Source of the DNA: a virus
Direction: 5' to 3' (one strand)
Virus record (IMG/VR): IMGVR_UViG_3300022905_000070
Location: 1-22,000 of that record
Length of the DNA stretch: 22,000 bases
Shown here: one piece after another, positions 14,050 through 21,221 of the stretch
How the letters are laid out: every line of letters begins with the position of its first letter
Numbering within the stretch: position 1 is the stretch's first letter
Notes under the pieces: generated by a model
What the model was told of the DNA's origin: nothing
The model's database searches: none
The model's input: the letters and a program-made list of their open reading frames with translations, nothing else
Position numbers and translations under genes: made by a program

Positions 14050-14835
14050 ATGAAAAGAATGATCTATCAAGTTGCTGTTGGAGCAAGATCTAGATTATAT
14101 CATCATTGTATCGGTTCTGTTGCACAATATTGTGACAAATACAATATTGAACATATTGTGCAACAAGTTCCTATTCTTAAAATTAAACCGGATATCTTTA
14201 CTACAAATCGTAGTAAAGAATCCTATGAGAAACATGGCGGATTCCTTCCTATCTATGAGAAGGAAAACGCCTTTTCTTATTTTGATAAGTATGATCAAAT
14301 TGCTATTATTGATGCGGATATTTGGATTCGACCAAACTCACCGAATATTTTTGAGGATATAAAAATTGGTTCTGATTTTGGTGGAGTTGTTGAGTCTTCA
14401 ATGCCAATTCTTCCATGGTACGAACAAAAGATTGCAAATTATTCTAGAATGCAGTATGGTCAACTTAGAATCAATTGGCAATATACCGATAAAACCGGTT
14501 TTCCATTTATGAATATGGGTATGATGGTAATGAATAAATCATTTGCCAAATATTTAAAAGGGCAATCACCAGAACAATTTATTCGTAGAGATGAATTTAA
14601 AGCCTTCGTTGATGGCTTAGGACCATATAAGTGGTCAACTGATCAAACTCTACTTAATTATTGGGTAAATACATGTGGTATGACAGTGGAAAAAATGGAC
14701 TGGAAATGGAATGCTCTATATACCGCAATTGATAATGAAAAAATTAAAGAGGCAAATTTTGTACATTTTTTCCTAAAGGACAAATTGCCAAACAGAGGCG
14801 AAAACGTAGAAGAGTTAATGAAGCATGTTGCTTGA
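14050..14835 (+). CDS. GT-A-fold glycosyltransferase (GT8-like)
   Basis: First gene of the glycan cassette, 18 nt after the EF-hand gene, with a modest ribosome site (GAAAG). The 261-residue protein has the GT-A nucleotide-sugar pattern: N-terminal strand MIYQVAVGA, a helix, YDQIAIIDADIWIRP with the metal-binding DxD at Asp88/Asp90, then GFPFMNMGMMVMNKSF, which resembles the acceptor-side loop of GT8-type enzymes, and a C-terminal WSTDQTLLNYW. It would transfer a sugar from a nucleotide donor; donor and acceptor cannot be read. It overlaps the sulfotransferase gene by 11 nt. Confidence 0.8.
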   Translation: MKRMIYQVAVGARSRLYHHCIGSVAQYCDKYNIEHIVQQVPILKIKPDIFTTNRSKESYEKHGGFLPIYEKENAFSYFDKYDQIAIIDADIWIRPNSPNIFEDIKIGSDFGGVVESSMPILPWYEQKIANYSRMQYGQLRINWQYTDKTGFPFMNMGMMVMNKSFAKYLKGQSPEQFIRRDEFKAFVDGLGPYKWSTDQTLLNYWVNTCGMTVEKMDWKWNALYTAIDNEKIKEANFVHFFLKDKLPNRGENVEELMKHVA

Positions 14836-15511
14836 ACAAAAACTATTTGTGCATATTCCTAAAAATGCTGGATGTACAATCAGACTTAATCCAGAAATTA
14901 GTCGTTTTGTGATTGATGCTAATCCAAAAACTCATATTAGTGAAGAATATACGGAAGATCTTCTTAAGACTATGAATGAGATTGGAGATCATCATGGATT
15001 TGCCCATGCTCGTTGGAGAGATTTTAAGGTCGACTTGAGACAACAATATCAAGCATTTACAATTATACGTAATCCATGGGATCGAGTAGTGTCACGCTAC
15101 TTCTTTGCAAAGAAAACTATTGAGATTGAAAAGAAGAATCCACCAGATTATGCAGACATTTCTTCATTTGAAGCATTTTTAGAAGAAAGACATAAATGGG
15201 CAAATAAGCCATATATGTGGCATAGAGCTATTCGTGGATGGTACAATCAGGCTGATTATGTTACAGATGAGAATGGCACTATTCGTTGTGATATTCTAAG
15301 ACAAGAAAAGCTAGCATTCGATCTTAAATCATATCTTAAAATTATGAATATGCCTAGATCTCGTAACGTGACTGGTCTTAATAAAGATTATCGAGATGTT
15401 TATACACCACAAACCATTCAGATCGTAGCAGACTGGTATAAGAAAGATATAGATACTTTTGGATTCGATTTTGATACATGTGCTACTAAAAATATTTGGA
15501 GTAAATTTTAA
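14825..15511 (+). CDS. PAPS-dependent sulfotransferase (carbohydrate type)
   Basis: The 228-residue protein has the two PAPS-binding motifs of the Sulfotransfer_2 type: FVHIPKNAGCT (residues 8-18, 5'-phosphosulfate loop) and IIRNPWDRVVSRYFF (80-94, 3'-phosphate site with Arg82 and Ser90). It would move sulfate from PAPS to a hydroxyl of a glycan or other host molecule. The C-terminal part (WYNQADYV, RCDILRQEKLAFDLKSYLKI) is also family-like. PAPS must come from the host, as no PAPS synthesis gene is visible here. Overlap with the preceding glycosyltransferase and TAATG coupling to the next gene place it firmly in the cassette. Confidence 0.88.
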   Translation: MLLEQKLFVHIPKNAGCTIRLNPEISRFVIDANPKTHISEEYTEDLLKTMNEIGDHHGFAHARWRDFKVDLRQQYQAFTIIRNPWDRVVSRYFFAKKTIEIEKKNPPDYADISSFEAFLEERHKWANKPYMWHRAIRGWYNQADYVTDENGTIRCDILRQEKLAFDLKSYLKIMNMPRSRNVTGLNKDYRDVYTPQTIQIVADWYKKDIDTFGFDFDTCATKNIWSKF

Positions 15512-16074
15512 TGCTTACAGCAACTCTTGAGGGAATTACAACATTAAAAGAGTTTTATACCTCTATTAGATCACAACAAGAAAACCATCACGGTAAAGAG
15601 TACTGTGCACATCATGATGCAATAACAAAATATGCAAATGGGTGTGAATCATATAAAGAATTGGGAACTCATCAGGGAGCCACTGCTGCTGCAGCTGTAT
15701 TTGCGGGGTTTAAAAAAATAACTCTCGTTGACATGGATCATTATAAAATAAGACCTAACGAAAATATTTTTAAAACTCATTGCATGCTTGAGAAGATCGA
15801 ACTCGATATTATTGAATCTGATTCTTTGCATTCTCGTACAGCAAGTGAAGTAGATGTATTGCTTATTGATTCAAGACATACTTACGATCATTGTAAAAAA
15901 GAGTTGGCATTACATGCAAAGTTTGTAAAAAAATATATTATTTTTCATGATACTGCTGCAATCCCAGGATTGAAAAGAGCGGTCACCGAATTTGTGTCTA
16001 ACAATAAAGAATGGGAAGTCTTAGAGCATTATGAAGAGAACGTTGGCTATAGCGCGATTGGGAGAAAGCAATGA
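15511..16074 (+). CDS. Class I SAM-dependent methyltransferase (Methyltransf_24/CmcI-like)
   Basis: Coupled to the sulfotransferase by TAATG. The 187-residue protein has the Rossmann methyltransferase layout: YKELGTHQGATAAAAVFAGF (48-67, SAM-binding motif I), ITLVDMD with Asp74 binding the SAM ribose, and DVLLIDSRHTYDHCKKEL (115-132) followed by IIFHDTA (144-149), typical of the Methyltransf_24/CmcI group that methylates sugars and small natural products. It probably O-methylates a sugar or another product of the cassette. The exact substrate is unknown. It overlaps the next gene (ATGA). Confidence 0.82.
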   Translation: MLTATLEGITTLKEFYTSIRSQQENHHGKEYCAHHDAITKYANGCESYKELGTHQGATAAAAVFAGFKKITLVDMDHYKIRPNENIFKTHCMLEKIELDIIESDSLHSRTASEVDVLLIDSRHTYDHCKKELALHAKFVKKYIIFHDTAAIPGLKRAVTEFVSNNKEWEVLEHYEENVGYSAIGRKQ

Positions 16075-16643
16075 ATACCTTTTTTGATCTAGGAGCTGGA
16101 TCAGGAGATGACATTAAAGGATTTTATGAATTAGATGAAGATCATAAAACATGGTCAGTTCATGCGTTTGAAGCAAATAAAGATAGATCATTAAAGCTTA
16201 AAAAAAGATATCCAAATATTACAGTAGTTGAAGCCGCGGCTGGTACTTTTGACGGTGTCGGTACTTTTTATAAAGGTCATAATCAAAATGGATTCTCGCT
16301 TAAAAGAGAAAAAATCGGAAATCTTGGTAAGCAAGAGGAAGTACATGTTGTAGACATCTGCAAATATATAGAGAACACGTGTTCCCGTGATGATAAAATC
16401 TGTATGGTTATTGACATTGAAGGTGGTGAATATGAAATTGTTGATGCTCTAAAAGAGACAGGCATTATTGATTGGATTGATGATTTGTATATTGAGTTTC
16501 ATGGTAATAAATTATCAGGATTTGATATCGATATTGAAGATAAAATGGTAGACTATCTTATTGAAAAATTTGGCGATAATGTATACATTTATCGTAAACA
16601 TCAACATGAACAATTTTTAAAGTTAAATGCAGAGGGCGCATGA
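16071..16643 (+). CDS. FkbM-family methyltransferase
   Basis: The ATGA overlap couples it to the preceding methyltransferase. The 190-residue protein has FFDLGAGSGDD (motif I), VHAFEANK (motif II region), VVEAAAGTFDGVGTFY, VVDICKYI and ICMVIDIEGGEYEIVDAL (111-127), an order diagnostic for the Methyltransf_21/FkbM type. FkbM enzymes O-methylate sugars or macrolides and are common in surface polysaccharide clusters. With the first methyltransferase it gives two methyl caps in one cassette. The next gene starts at the overlapping ATGA. Confidence 0.87.
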   Translation: MNTFFDLGAGSGDDIKGFYELDEDHKTWSVHAFEANKDRSLKLKKRYPNITVVEAAAGTFDGVGTFYKGHNQNGFSLKREKIGNLGKQEEVHVVDICKYIENTCSRDDKICMVIDIEGGEYEIVDALKETGIIDWIDDLYIEFHGNKLSGFDIDIEDKMVDYLIEKFGDNVYIYRKHQHEQFLKLNAEGA

Positions 16644-17335
16644 AAGCTTACGTAATTCAAATTGAAGGTAATGAGATATCTCAAAAGGGTACAGATATTC
16701 TTATTGCTTCTTCCAATAAAGTAAAAAATAAATTTAGTATTGAAAAATTTGATGCTATTACCAGTAAGATGACAGATGCTCTAATGGTTGGTAATGGACT
16801 TAAATGGAAATACCCGTGGCAAGGACAAGAGACTGATCTTAAAACAGGGCTTATTAAGACTGCCTATCAAACTGAAATAAAAGAAAATAGAATTGCATGC
16901 GCGTTGAGTCATTGGCTGCTATGGCACAAATGTAAAACATTAGATGAACCTATTCTTATCTTAGAGCATGATGCAATTTTTATTAAAAAATTAGATTATA
17001 ATTCTATTCTTAAAAATAATTATGATATTATAGGAATTAATAGTCCGGCCGCTGCCACTCGAAGAGCACATCAGTTTCATGATATTGTGCAGAGTAAAGC
17101 CGCATGGATCCAGCCCACACCAGATATTGATGAATTTAATGTTCCTCAAGGTCTTGCTGGAAATTCAGCATATATAATTAAACCTGCTGGAGCTAGTAAT
17201 TTACTTAATGCAGTAAAAGAACATGGATTATGGCCTAATGATGCAATTATGTGTAAACAATTAATTCCTCGATTAGGCGTAACTAAAGAGTATTATACAA
17301 GAGTACAAGGGTTACCATCAACCACGGTGAATTGA
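16640..17335 (+). CDS. GT25-family glycosyltransferase, copy 1
   Basis: The 231-residue protein has features of LPS-type GT25 enzymes: N-terminal MKAYVIQIEG, RIACALSHWLLW (84-95, the conserved ACxxSH block), and ILILEHDAIF with Glu109-His110-Asp111 as the metal/donor motif. The C-terminal GLAGNSAYIIKPAGA (about 174-188) matches the usual GxxxYxIxPxGA block. These enzymes add sugars to lipopolysaccharide or glycoproteins. It shares these blocks with the next gene, so the two are paralogues. Overlap is ATGA on the 5' side; 1 nt separates it from the next gene. Confidence 0.85.
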   Translation: MKAYVIQIEGNEISQKGTDILIASSNKVKNKFSIEKFDAITSKMTDALMVGNGLKWKYPWQGQETDLKTGLIKTAYQTEIKENRIACALSHWLLWHKCKTLDEPILILEHDAIFIKKLDYNSILKNNYDIIGINSPAAATRRAHQFHDIVQSKAAWIQPTPDIDEFNVPQGLAGNSAYIIKPAGASNLLNAVKEHGLWPNDAIMCKQLIPRLGVTKEYYTRVQGLPSTTVN

Positions 17336-17336
17336 A

Positions 17337-17987
17337 ATGAAAGCGTTTGTTATAACAATTATGGACAATCAGAAGTCTGTAGAAGCTGCAACACGTTGTA
17401 TGAAATCTGCAGAAAAATATGGATTGCATGTAGAATATCACCCAGCTTATACGCCTAAGGATAAACCTTGGGAGATTCTACATAAAAAAGGAATCTCTCC
17501 GCACGGTTTTGTAGAAAGATATTCTAGATTAGAAAACTGTATGTCATGTTTTCTATCACATCATTCCTTATGGGAAATGGCTGTAGAAAACAATGAAACA
17601 ATTGTCATATTCGAACATGACGCAATTGTAACTGGGGAGGTGCCGGTTAACATGCCTTTCGAAGGCTGTATGACATTCTCGAAACCATCATATGGTAAAT
17701 TTAATACTCCTATAAAACTCGGCGTAGACGGTCTAGTGCAAAAACAATACTTTGGTGGGGCACATGGATATATGATTAATCCAAATGGCGCAAAGAAATT
17801 TATTACTAAAGCATTAATTAATGCTGGACCAGCAGACACATTTATCAATCTACAAAACTTTCCATGGCTGCAGGAGTATTATCCATGGGTTTGTATAGCA
17901 GCAGATAATTTTACTACGATTCAAAAGAATGATGGATGTATTGCAAAACATAATTTTAAAGATGGGTATGAGATAATTGATGCGTAA
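17337..17987 (+). CDS. GT25-family glycosyltransferase, copy 2
   Basis: Immediately after copy 1, this 216-residue paralogue begins MKAFVITIMDNQ, contains CMSCFLSHHSLWE (68-80), IVIFEHDAIV with Glu93-His94-Asp95, and GGAHGYMINPNGAKKF. Spacing of the SH block, EHD and GxxxYxIxPxGA follows copy 1, but the sequences are well diverged, so they probably attach different sugars or act at different positions. No ribosome site stands out; coupling is likely. The 3' end overlaps the next gene by 8 nt. Confidence 0.84.
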   Translation: MKAFVITIMDNQKSVEAATRCMKSAEKYGLHVEYHPAYTPKDKPWEILHKKGISPHGFVERYSRLENCMSCFLSHHSLWEMAVENNETIVIFEHDAIVTGEVPVNMPFEGCMTFSKPSYGKFNTPIKLGVDGLVQKQYFGGAHGYMINPNGAKKFITKALINAGPADTFINLQNFPWLQEYYPWVCIAADNFTTIQKNDGCIAKHNFKDGYEIIDA

Positions 17988-18660
17988 GAATCCTGAAAAA
18001 ATAATTGTAACTGGGTGTGATCAAAAAACAGAATGGCAATTGCCATGGTTTTTAGAAAATTATTATAAACATAACACCATTCCTGTAGCTCTAGCAGACT
18101 TCGGTATGTCTGAAAATATGCTTAATCTTATTAGGAATAGATTTAATCTTTATTGCTCAATGGAGCTAGCTCCTGATGAAGATCTAAAAGGTTGGTTCTT
18201 AAAGCCAGCAGCAATGTTGGCAACTCCTGGTAAACAAGTATTTTGGATAGATACTGATTGTCAAATCTTAGGCAATATTGAAAATATGTTTAAATATATT
18301 GAACCGAACAAACTTACAATGGCAATTGATAGACCTTGGCTTAAGCGTAGAAAAGAAGAATGGCATAATTCGGGTGTAGTAGGATTTGAAAATAGACCCA
18401 TTGTTCTTCATCAGTGGGCTGCAGAAGTAAAAAACAATCCTAAAGTTGGAGATCAGGAAGTGTTACATAGTATGCTTAATCCTATCACTAAAATGACATA
18501 CATTAGAGAATTGCCTAATGAATATAATTGGTTACGACTTCAAGTCGAAAATGATGGAGAAGATAGTCCTAAAAAGAAAATTATGCACTGGACAGGCGAA
18601 AAGGGTAATGAGCGTATCAGAGGATTAATTAAAATTGCGGAGACAATTAGAAATGTCTAA
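17980..18660 (+). CDS. DxD glycosyltransferase (GT-A fold)
   Basis: I start at ATG 17980; the in-frame TTG just before it is less likely. The 226-residue protein has IIVTGCDQKTEW near the N-terminus, GWFLKPAAMLATPGKQVFWI with the DxD of IDTDCQIL (Asp91/Asp93), a WHNSGVVGFENRP block and QEVLHSMLN, consistent with a GT8/GT-A nucleotide-sugar transferase. Its weak resemblance to the first cassette gene suggests a shared fold rather than recent duplication. Acceptor and donor are unknown. The next gene's ATG lies inside its 3' end. Confidence 0.76.
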   Translation: MRKNPEKIIVTGCDQKTEWQLPWFLENYYKHNTIPVALADFGMSENMLNLIRNRFNLYCSMELAPDEDLKGWFLKPAAMLATPGKQVFWIDTDCQILGNIENMFKYIEPNKLTMAIDRPWLKRRKEEWHNSGVVGFENRPIVLHQWAAEVKNNPKVGDQEVLHSMLNPITKMTYIRELPNEYNWLRLQVENDGEDSPKKKIMHWTGEKGNERIRGLIKIAETIRNV

Positions 18661-19345
18661 AGTTGTACATGTGATTGGTAACGGCGATGCGGCCATCTTT
18701 TATAATGAAGCACCTCGTAAGGGCTTAAAACTAGCCTGTAATATAGCACCGTTTCCCATTGATAATTGCTACGCCACATGTCTAGTAGATTTTAAAATGA
18801 TGAAGACTATTCACAAAGGTGACATTGATGTGCCGGGTGAGTGGATTCTTGGTGCTAGACCAAAAGCATATATGGAAAAAAATACTAATTTTCATATGCA
18901 AAGATCCCATCAAATTAAAATGTTTTATACAAAATTGCCTAAATATGCAGCTAATTACACCGACTTTAATTGTGGTCATATGGCAGTATATTTTGCTGCT
19001 CAACACTTAAAAGCAGATAGAATCCACATGTATGGATTTGATTCTATTTTTGATTTTAATCTTCGCAGTTATACTGATCTTGTAATTCCTTCTGATCGTG
19101 GTAATATGAATAATAATCGATTGTCAAACAATTGGCGACCTCTTTGGCAAAACATGTTTAAAGATTTTAATGGTACCGGTAAAGAACATCGATGCGAATT
19201 TGTTTTGCATCATATGCACGATAAGTTAAAATTTAAAAATGGTGATAACGTAATTATTGAAAAATACGGTAATCGTAAAGAAATTTTACCAATGGATAAG
19301 AAGCATGAACAAACTTGGCAACCTCCAGCAAATGGTGTAATGTAA
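18653..19345 (+). CDS. Rossmann-like glycan-cassette protein (DUF115/MptE-like or sialyltransferase-like)
   Basis: The ATG at 18653 is preferred over 18635 because the protein then begins SKVVHVIGNGDAAIFY, a nucleotide-binding-like N-terminus, with GGAG at 18638-18641. Other blocks are LACNIAPFPIDNCYATCLVD, VPGEWILGARPK, FNCGHMAVYFAAQHL and RIHMYGFDSIFDFNLRSYTD, which recur in unnamed marine phage proteins and recall DUF115/MptE or sialyltransferase-like folds. Which of these is right I cannot tell. It closes the cassette; a family promoter follows in the gap. Confidence 0.72.
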   Translation: MSKVVHVIGNGDAAIFYNEAPRKGLKLACNIAPFPIDNCYATCLVDFKMMKTIHKGDIDVPGEWILGARPKAYMEKNTNFHMQRSHQIKMFYTKLPKYAANYTDFNCGHMAVYFAAQHLKADRIHMYGFDSIFDFNLRSYTDLVIPSDRGNMNNNRLSNNWRPLWQNMFKDFNGTGKEHRCEFVLHHMHDKLKFKNGDNVIIEKYGNRKEILPMDKKHEQTWQPPANGVM

Positions 19346-19352
19346 ATTAACT

Positions 19353-19389
19353 GTGTACATTTACTAAAAAACAGTTTATAATAATATCA
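19353..19389 (+). promoter_or_regulatory. GTGTACATTT-type promoter upstream of the metallopeptidase gene
   Basis: GTGTACA at 19353-19359 (decamer GTGTACATTT), 17-nt spacer, TATAAT at 19377-19382, predicted +1 A19389. The leader to the ATG at 19407 is 18 nt with GAGGG. Confidence 0.88.
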
Positions 19390-19406
19390 TAATCAAAGAG
19401 GGCGTT

Positions 19407-19808
19407 ATGATTTTTGTAGATGGTGGAAGTAGACGACAAAGACAGTTAGCTTATGAAGTAGCTGAATTTGCATGGATGCAATTAATACCTAAAATAAGAA
19501 AATGTGTTGTCAACATTGAATTAAAAAAATTAAAGGGATATCACGGCACTTGTTTAGATATTAGTAATAGAGATTATGTTATTGAGGTTGACAAGAAACT
19601 CAGTCTTGGTGATGACTTTATTACCACAATCTTTCATGAAATGGTTCATGTTAAACAATATGTTAGAAAAGAACTCTTTAGTGATTGTAACTTCTATGAA
19701 ACACGTGAAGAGTATTTAAATCTACCTTGGGAAATCGAAGCTTATGAAATGCAGGAGGTATTATTAGAAAGATGGAAGAATTCAAAGATCATCAACAATC
19801 TGAGCTAG
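19407..19808 (+). CDS. SprT-like zinc metallopeptidase-type protein
   Basis: The 133-residue protein contains IFHEMVHVKQY (76-86) with the HExxH zinc motif His77-Glu78-His81 and a downstream PWEIEAYEMQ (107-116), whose glutamates are candidates for the third ligand or structural site. This layout fits small SprT-like or gluzincin-type proteins found in phages. Cellular SprT/Spartan proteins act near DNA, but the substrate here is unknown. GAGGG precedes the ATG, with its own promoter upstream. The 3' end overlaps the next gene by 37 nt. Confidence 0.78.
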   Translation: MIFVDGGSRRQRQLAYEVAEFAWMQLIPKIRKCVVNIELKKLKGYHGTCLDISNRDYVIEVDKKLSLGDDFITTIFHEMVHVKQYVRKELFSDCNFYETREEYLNLPWEIEAYEMQEVLLERWKNSKIINNLS

Positions 19809-20005
19809 AACTTTATCGGCGTGAACTTTTAAATAAAGATGGACACATCGAACTTCTAGAAAACAATGTAAAAGAACTACAAGGACAATTACAGCACGCT
19901 TATAAGCGAATTGATGATTTGCTTAATCAAATTGAGAACACAAAGGTCTGTGAATGTCCACCAATTGTCGTAAGTGGTGTAGATGGTAATGGTAATCCAT
20001 ATTAA
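19772..20005 (+). CDS. Small coiled-coil protein (77 aa)
   Basis: AGGAGG at 19753-19758 is 13 nt before the ATG, inside the metallopeptidase gene. The 77-residue protein is a near-continuous helix with Leu heptads (ELYRRELLNKDGHIELLENN, VKELQGQLQHAYKRIDDLLN) and a short tail CECPPIVVSGVDGNGNPY that holds two Cys. It may form a dimer. The family is unknown. An A-rich tract follows. Confidence 0.7.
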   Translation: MEEFKDHQQSELELYRRELLNKDGHIELLENNVKELQGQLQHAYKRIDDLLNQIENTKVCECPPIVVSGVDGNGNPY

Positions 20006-20035
20006 AAAAAAAAATAAAAAAAAGTTAAATTAACT

Positions 20036-20072
20036 GTGTACATTTGCTAAAAACTAGTGTATAATATATCTA
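20036..20072 (+). promoter_or_regulatory. GTGTACATTT-type promoter with upstream A-tracts
   Basis: GTGTACA at 20036-20042, 17-nt spacer, TATAAT at 20060-20065, predicted +1 A20072. A-runs at about 20004-20024 lie upstream of the -35 where an UP element could bind the RNA polymerase alpha subunits. The leader to the ATG at 20098 contains AAAGAGGAG. Confidence 0.9.
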
Positions 20073-20097
20073 TCAAATGGAAAAGAGGAGTTTCATT

Positions 20098-20406
20098 ATG
20101 TTTACCAAATCACAAATCGAATTAAAGGCCCATATCGAAGCAAAGAATGCCGAAGGCAAAAAGTGGATGGATGAGAATCCAGGATCTTATTACGGCATGA
20201 CTGTTACCGATCCTGCTCATTGGGCAGAGCAGGGCATCACCACTATTGAGCAGTATGAGTATCAGATGGAGTACTATGGTCTGTTTGACTATATTGCTAA
20301 CTTAACATCAAAGGGCAATGCTCGGTATTTGTTGAGTCTTTGTTGCACTATCGATGATCTTAATGTCGCTTATGCTGAATTTAATTGTAATCATGAGGTT
20401 GCATAA
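20098..20406 (+). CDS. Unknown small protein (102 aa)
   Basis: AAAGAGGAG gives a strong ribosome site for the ATG at 20098; an upstream in-frame ATG at 20077 is at the transcript start and less likely. The 102-residue soluble protein is helical and rich in aromatic residues (DENPGSYYGMTVTDPAHWAE, TIEQYEYQMEYYGLFDYIAN). No family is recognised. It has its own promoter and is coupled to the next gene (TAATG), so the pair forms a small early-type unit. Confidence 0.78.
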   Translation: MFTKSQIELKAHIEAKNAEGKKWMDENPGSYYGMTVTDPAHWAEQGITTIEQYEYQMEYYGLFDYIANLTSKGNARYLLSLCCTIDDLNVAYAEFNCNHEVA

Positions 20407-20642
20407 TGGAAAATGTTCGTACAGTTGAATTACATGGTGTCAAATATACCACGCATCCAATTACTGGATATGAGGGTGAACCTTCTGCATTAAAAACAGC
20501 ATTTGATATTCTACGTGAAGATTATGAAAAAGCTGGGAAAGAAATTATTTCTATGCAGACATATTATAATAGTGGTTATAATAGTGCCACTGATAAAATT
20601 GAAGGTAAACCAGAATTTGGCATCGAAGTAGAGTATGTCTAA
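20406..20642 (+). CDS. Unknown small acidic protein (78 aa)
   Basis: TAATG couples it to the preceding gene. The 78-residue product begins MENVRTVELHGVKYTTHPIT and continues ALKTAFDILREDYEKAGKEI, ending with an acidic FGIEVEYV. No recognised family, membrane helix or metal motif. A long imperfect hairpin begins 5 nt after the stop. Confidence 0.72.
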   Translation: MENVRTVELHGVKYTTHPITGYEGEPSALKTAFDILREDYEKAGKEIISMQTYYNSGYNSATDKIEGKPEFGIEVEYV

Positions 20643-20646
20643 GAGT

Positions 20647-20705
20647 TTCCCGAAGAGTTGCGATCCTGTCTCGCTCCTCTCTCAGTAGATCTTTCTCTTC
20701 GGGAA
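20647..20705 (+). other. Long imperfect hairpin after the preceding stop
   Basis: An 11-bp perfect outer stem (20647-20657 with 20695-20705, TTCCCGAAGAG against CTCTTCGGGAA) encloses a 4 x 3 internal loop, then GATC/GATC (20662-20665, 20688-20691), a TA bulge and CTG/CAG (20666-20668, 20683-20685), closing on a 14-nt loop. No T-run follows, so it is not a standard intrinsic terminator. It may protect or process the mRNA, or belong to a non-coding RNA. Confidence 0.6.
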
Positions 20706-20912
20706 CCCCACAGTCGAGCGGTATTATAAACGCGGTTAAGCCTGTAAACGACTTTAAATTTAAGACGCAGGTGGGAAATTATAGAGCGCCCTCACTAGAA
20801 AGACTCACATTGTAAAGTCCTGAGTACGACTAACTCGCGGGGTACAAAGTTAGAAGCAATGTTGTTTACTATACCACGTCAAGTGAAGAAGAAAAAACTG
20901 CTTAGCAAATTT
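20706..20912 (+). other. Non-coding stretch with nested stems before the tRNA
   Basis: This roughly 200-bp stretch has no supported gene and is less AT-rich by eye than its surroundings. ACATTG (20807-20812) pairs with CAATGT (20857-20862) and encloses CTAACT (20830-20835) pairing with AGTTAG (20848-20853). A 68-codon open frame (20609-20815) crosses it but lacks ATG, GTG or TTG in its first two thirds. No promoter of the window's family is seen. Candidates are a small RNA, a tRNA leader or remnants of lost tRNA genes; none is proven. Confidence 0.4.
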
Positions 20913-20989
20913 GGTTCCGTAGCTCAGCTGGATAGAGCAACAGCCTTCTAAGCTGTGGGTCGAGGGTTCGAATCCTTCCGGAATCGCCA
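20913..20989 (+). tRNA. tRNA-Arg (anticodon UCU)
   Basis: The 77-nt cloverleaf folds completely. The acceptor stem has one G-U pair, the D arm is GCTC/GAGC, the anticodon stem ACAGC/GCTGT holds anticodon TCT at 20947-20949 in a seven-base loop, the T arm has loop TTCGAAT, and the CCA end is encoded. It reads AGA (and possibly AGG). AGA is used often in this phage's genes, so the tRNA probably supports codon use rare in the host. Confidence 0.96.
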
Positions 20990-21005
20990 ATTAAGAGGAG
21001 AATGC

Positions 21006-21221
21006 ATGTTTAAAGTTGATGGTGAAGTAATTGAGTCCACAAATATTGGAAATAATAAATATGAATTGAGGAGTAATGGGATATATCTCTATTCTGAAAA
21101 CCTTAAACAATGGAGTCCTTATGCAAGAAGACACCTTGATCGACACTGGGATAGAATTAAAACAACGAGCAAAGAGATTGAAAATGTCGGAAGCGGCAAG
21201 AGCTCGTCGAAAAAGAAATAA
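21006..21221 (+). CDS. Small unknown protein (71 aa)
   Basis: AGAGGAG at 20994-21000, right after the tRNA, supports the ATG at 21006 rather than an ORF start at 20955 that would run through the tRNA. The product begins MFKVDGEVIESTNIGNNKYE and continues YLYSENLKQWSPYARRHLDR, suggesting a small beta domain with a helical, basic, Ser/Lys-rich tail. No named family. Its 3' end overlaps another small ORF. Confidence 0.68.
   Translation: MFKVDGEVIESTNIGNNKYELRSNGIYLYSENLKQWSPYARRHLDRHWDRIKTTSKEIENVGSGKSSSKKK

Noticed and set aside
20635-20688. ATG ORF of 17 codons after the acidic protein
   Set aside because: Very short, with a weak ribosome site, and it runs into the hairpin; no evidence it is translated alone.
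20955-21005. Extension of the 71-residue protein into the tRNA
   Set aside because: The extension would translate tRNA sequence; the ribosome site AGAGGAG lies downstream of the tRNA, before 21006.
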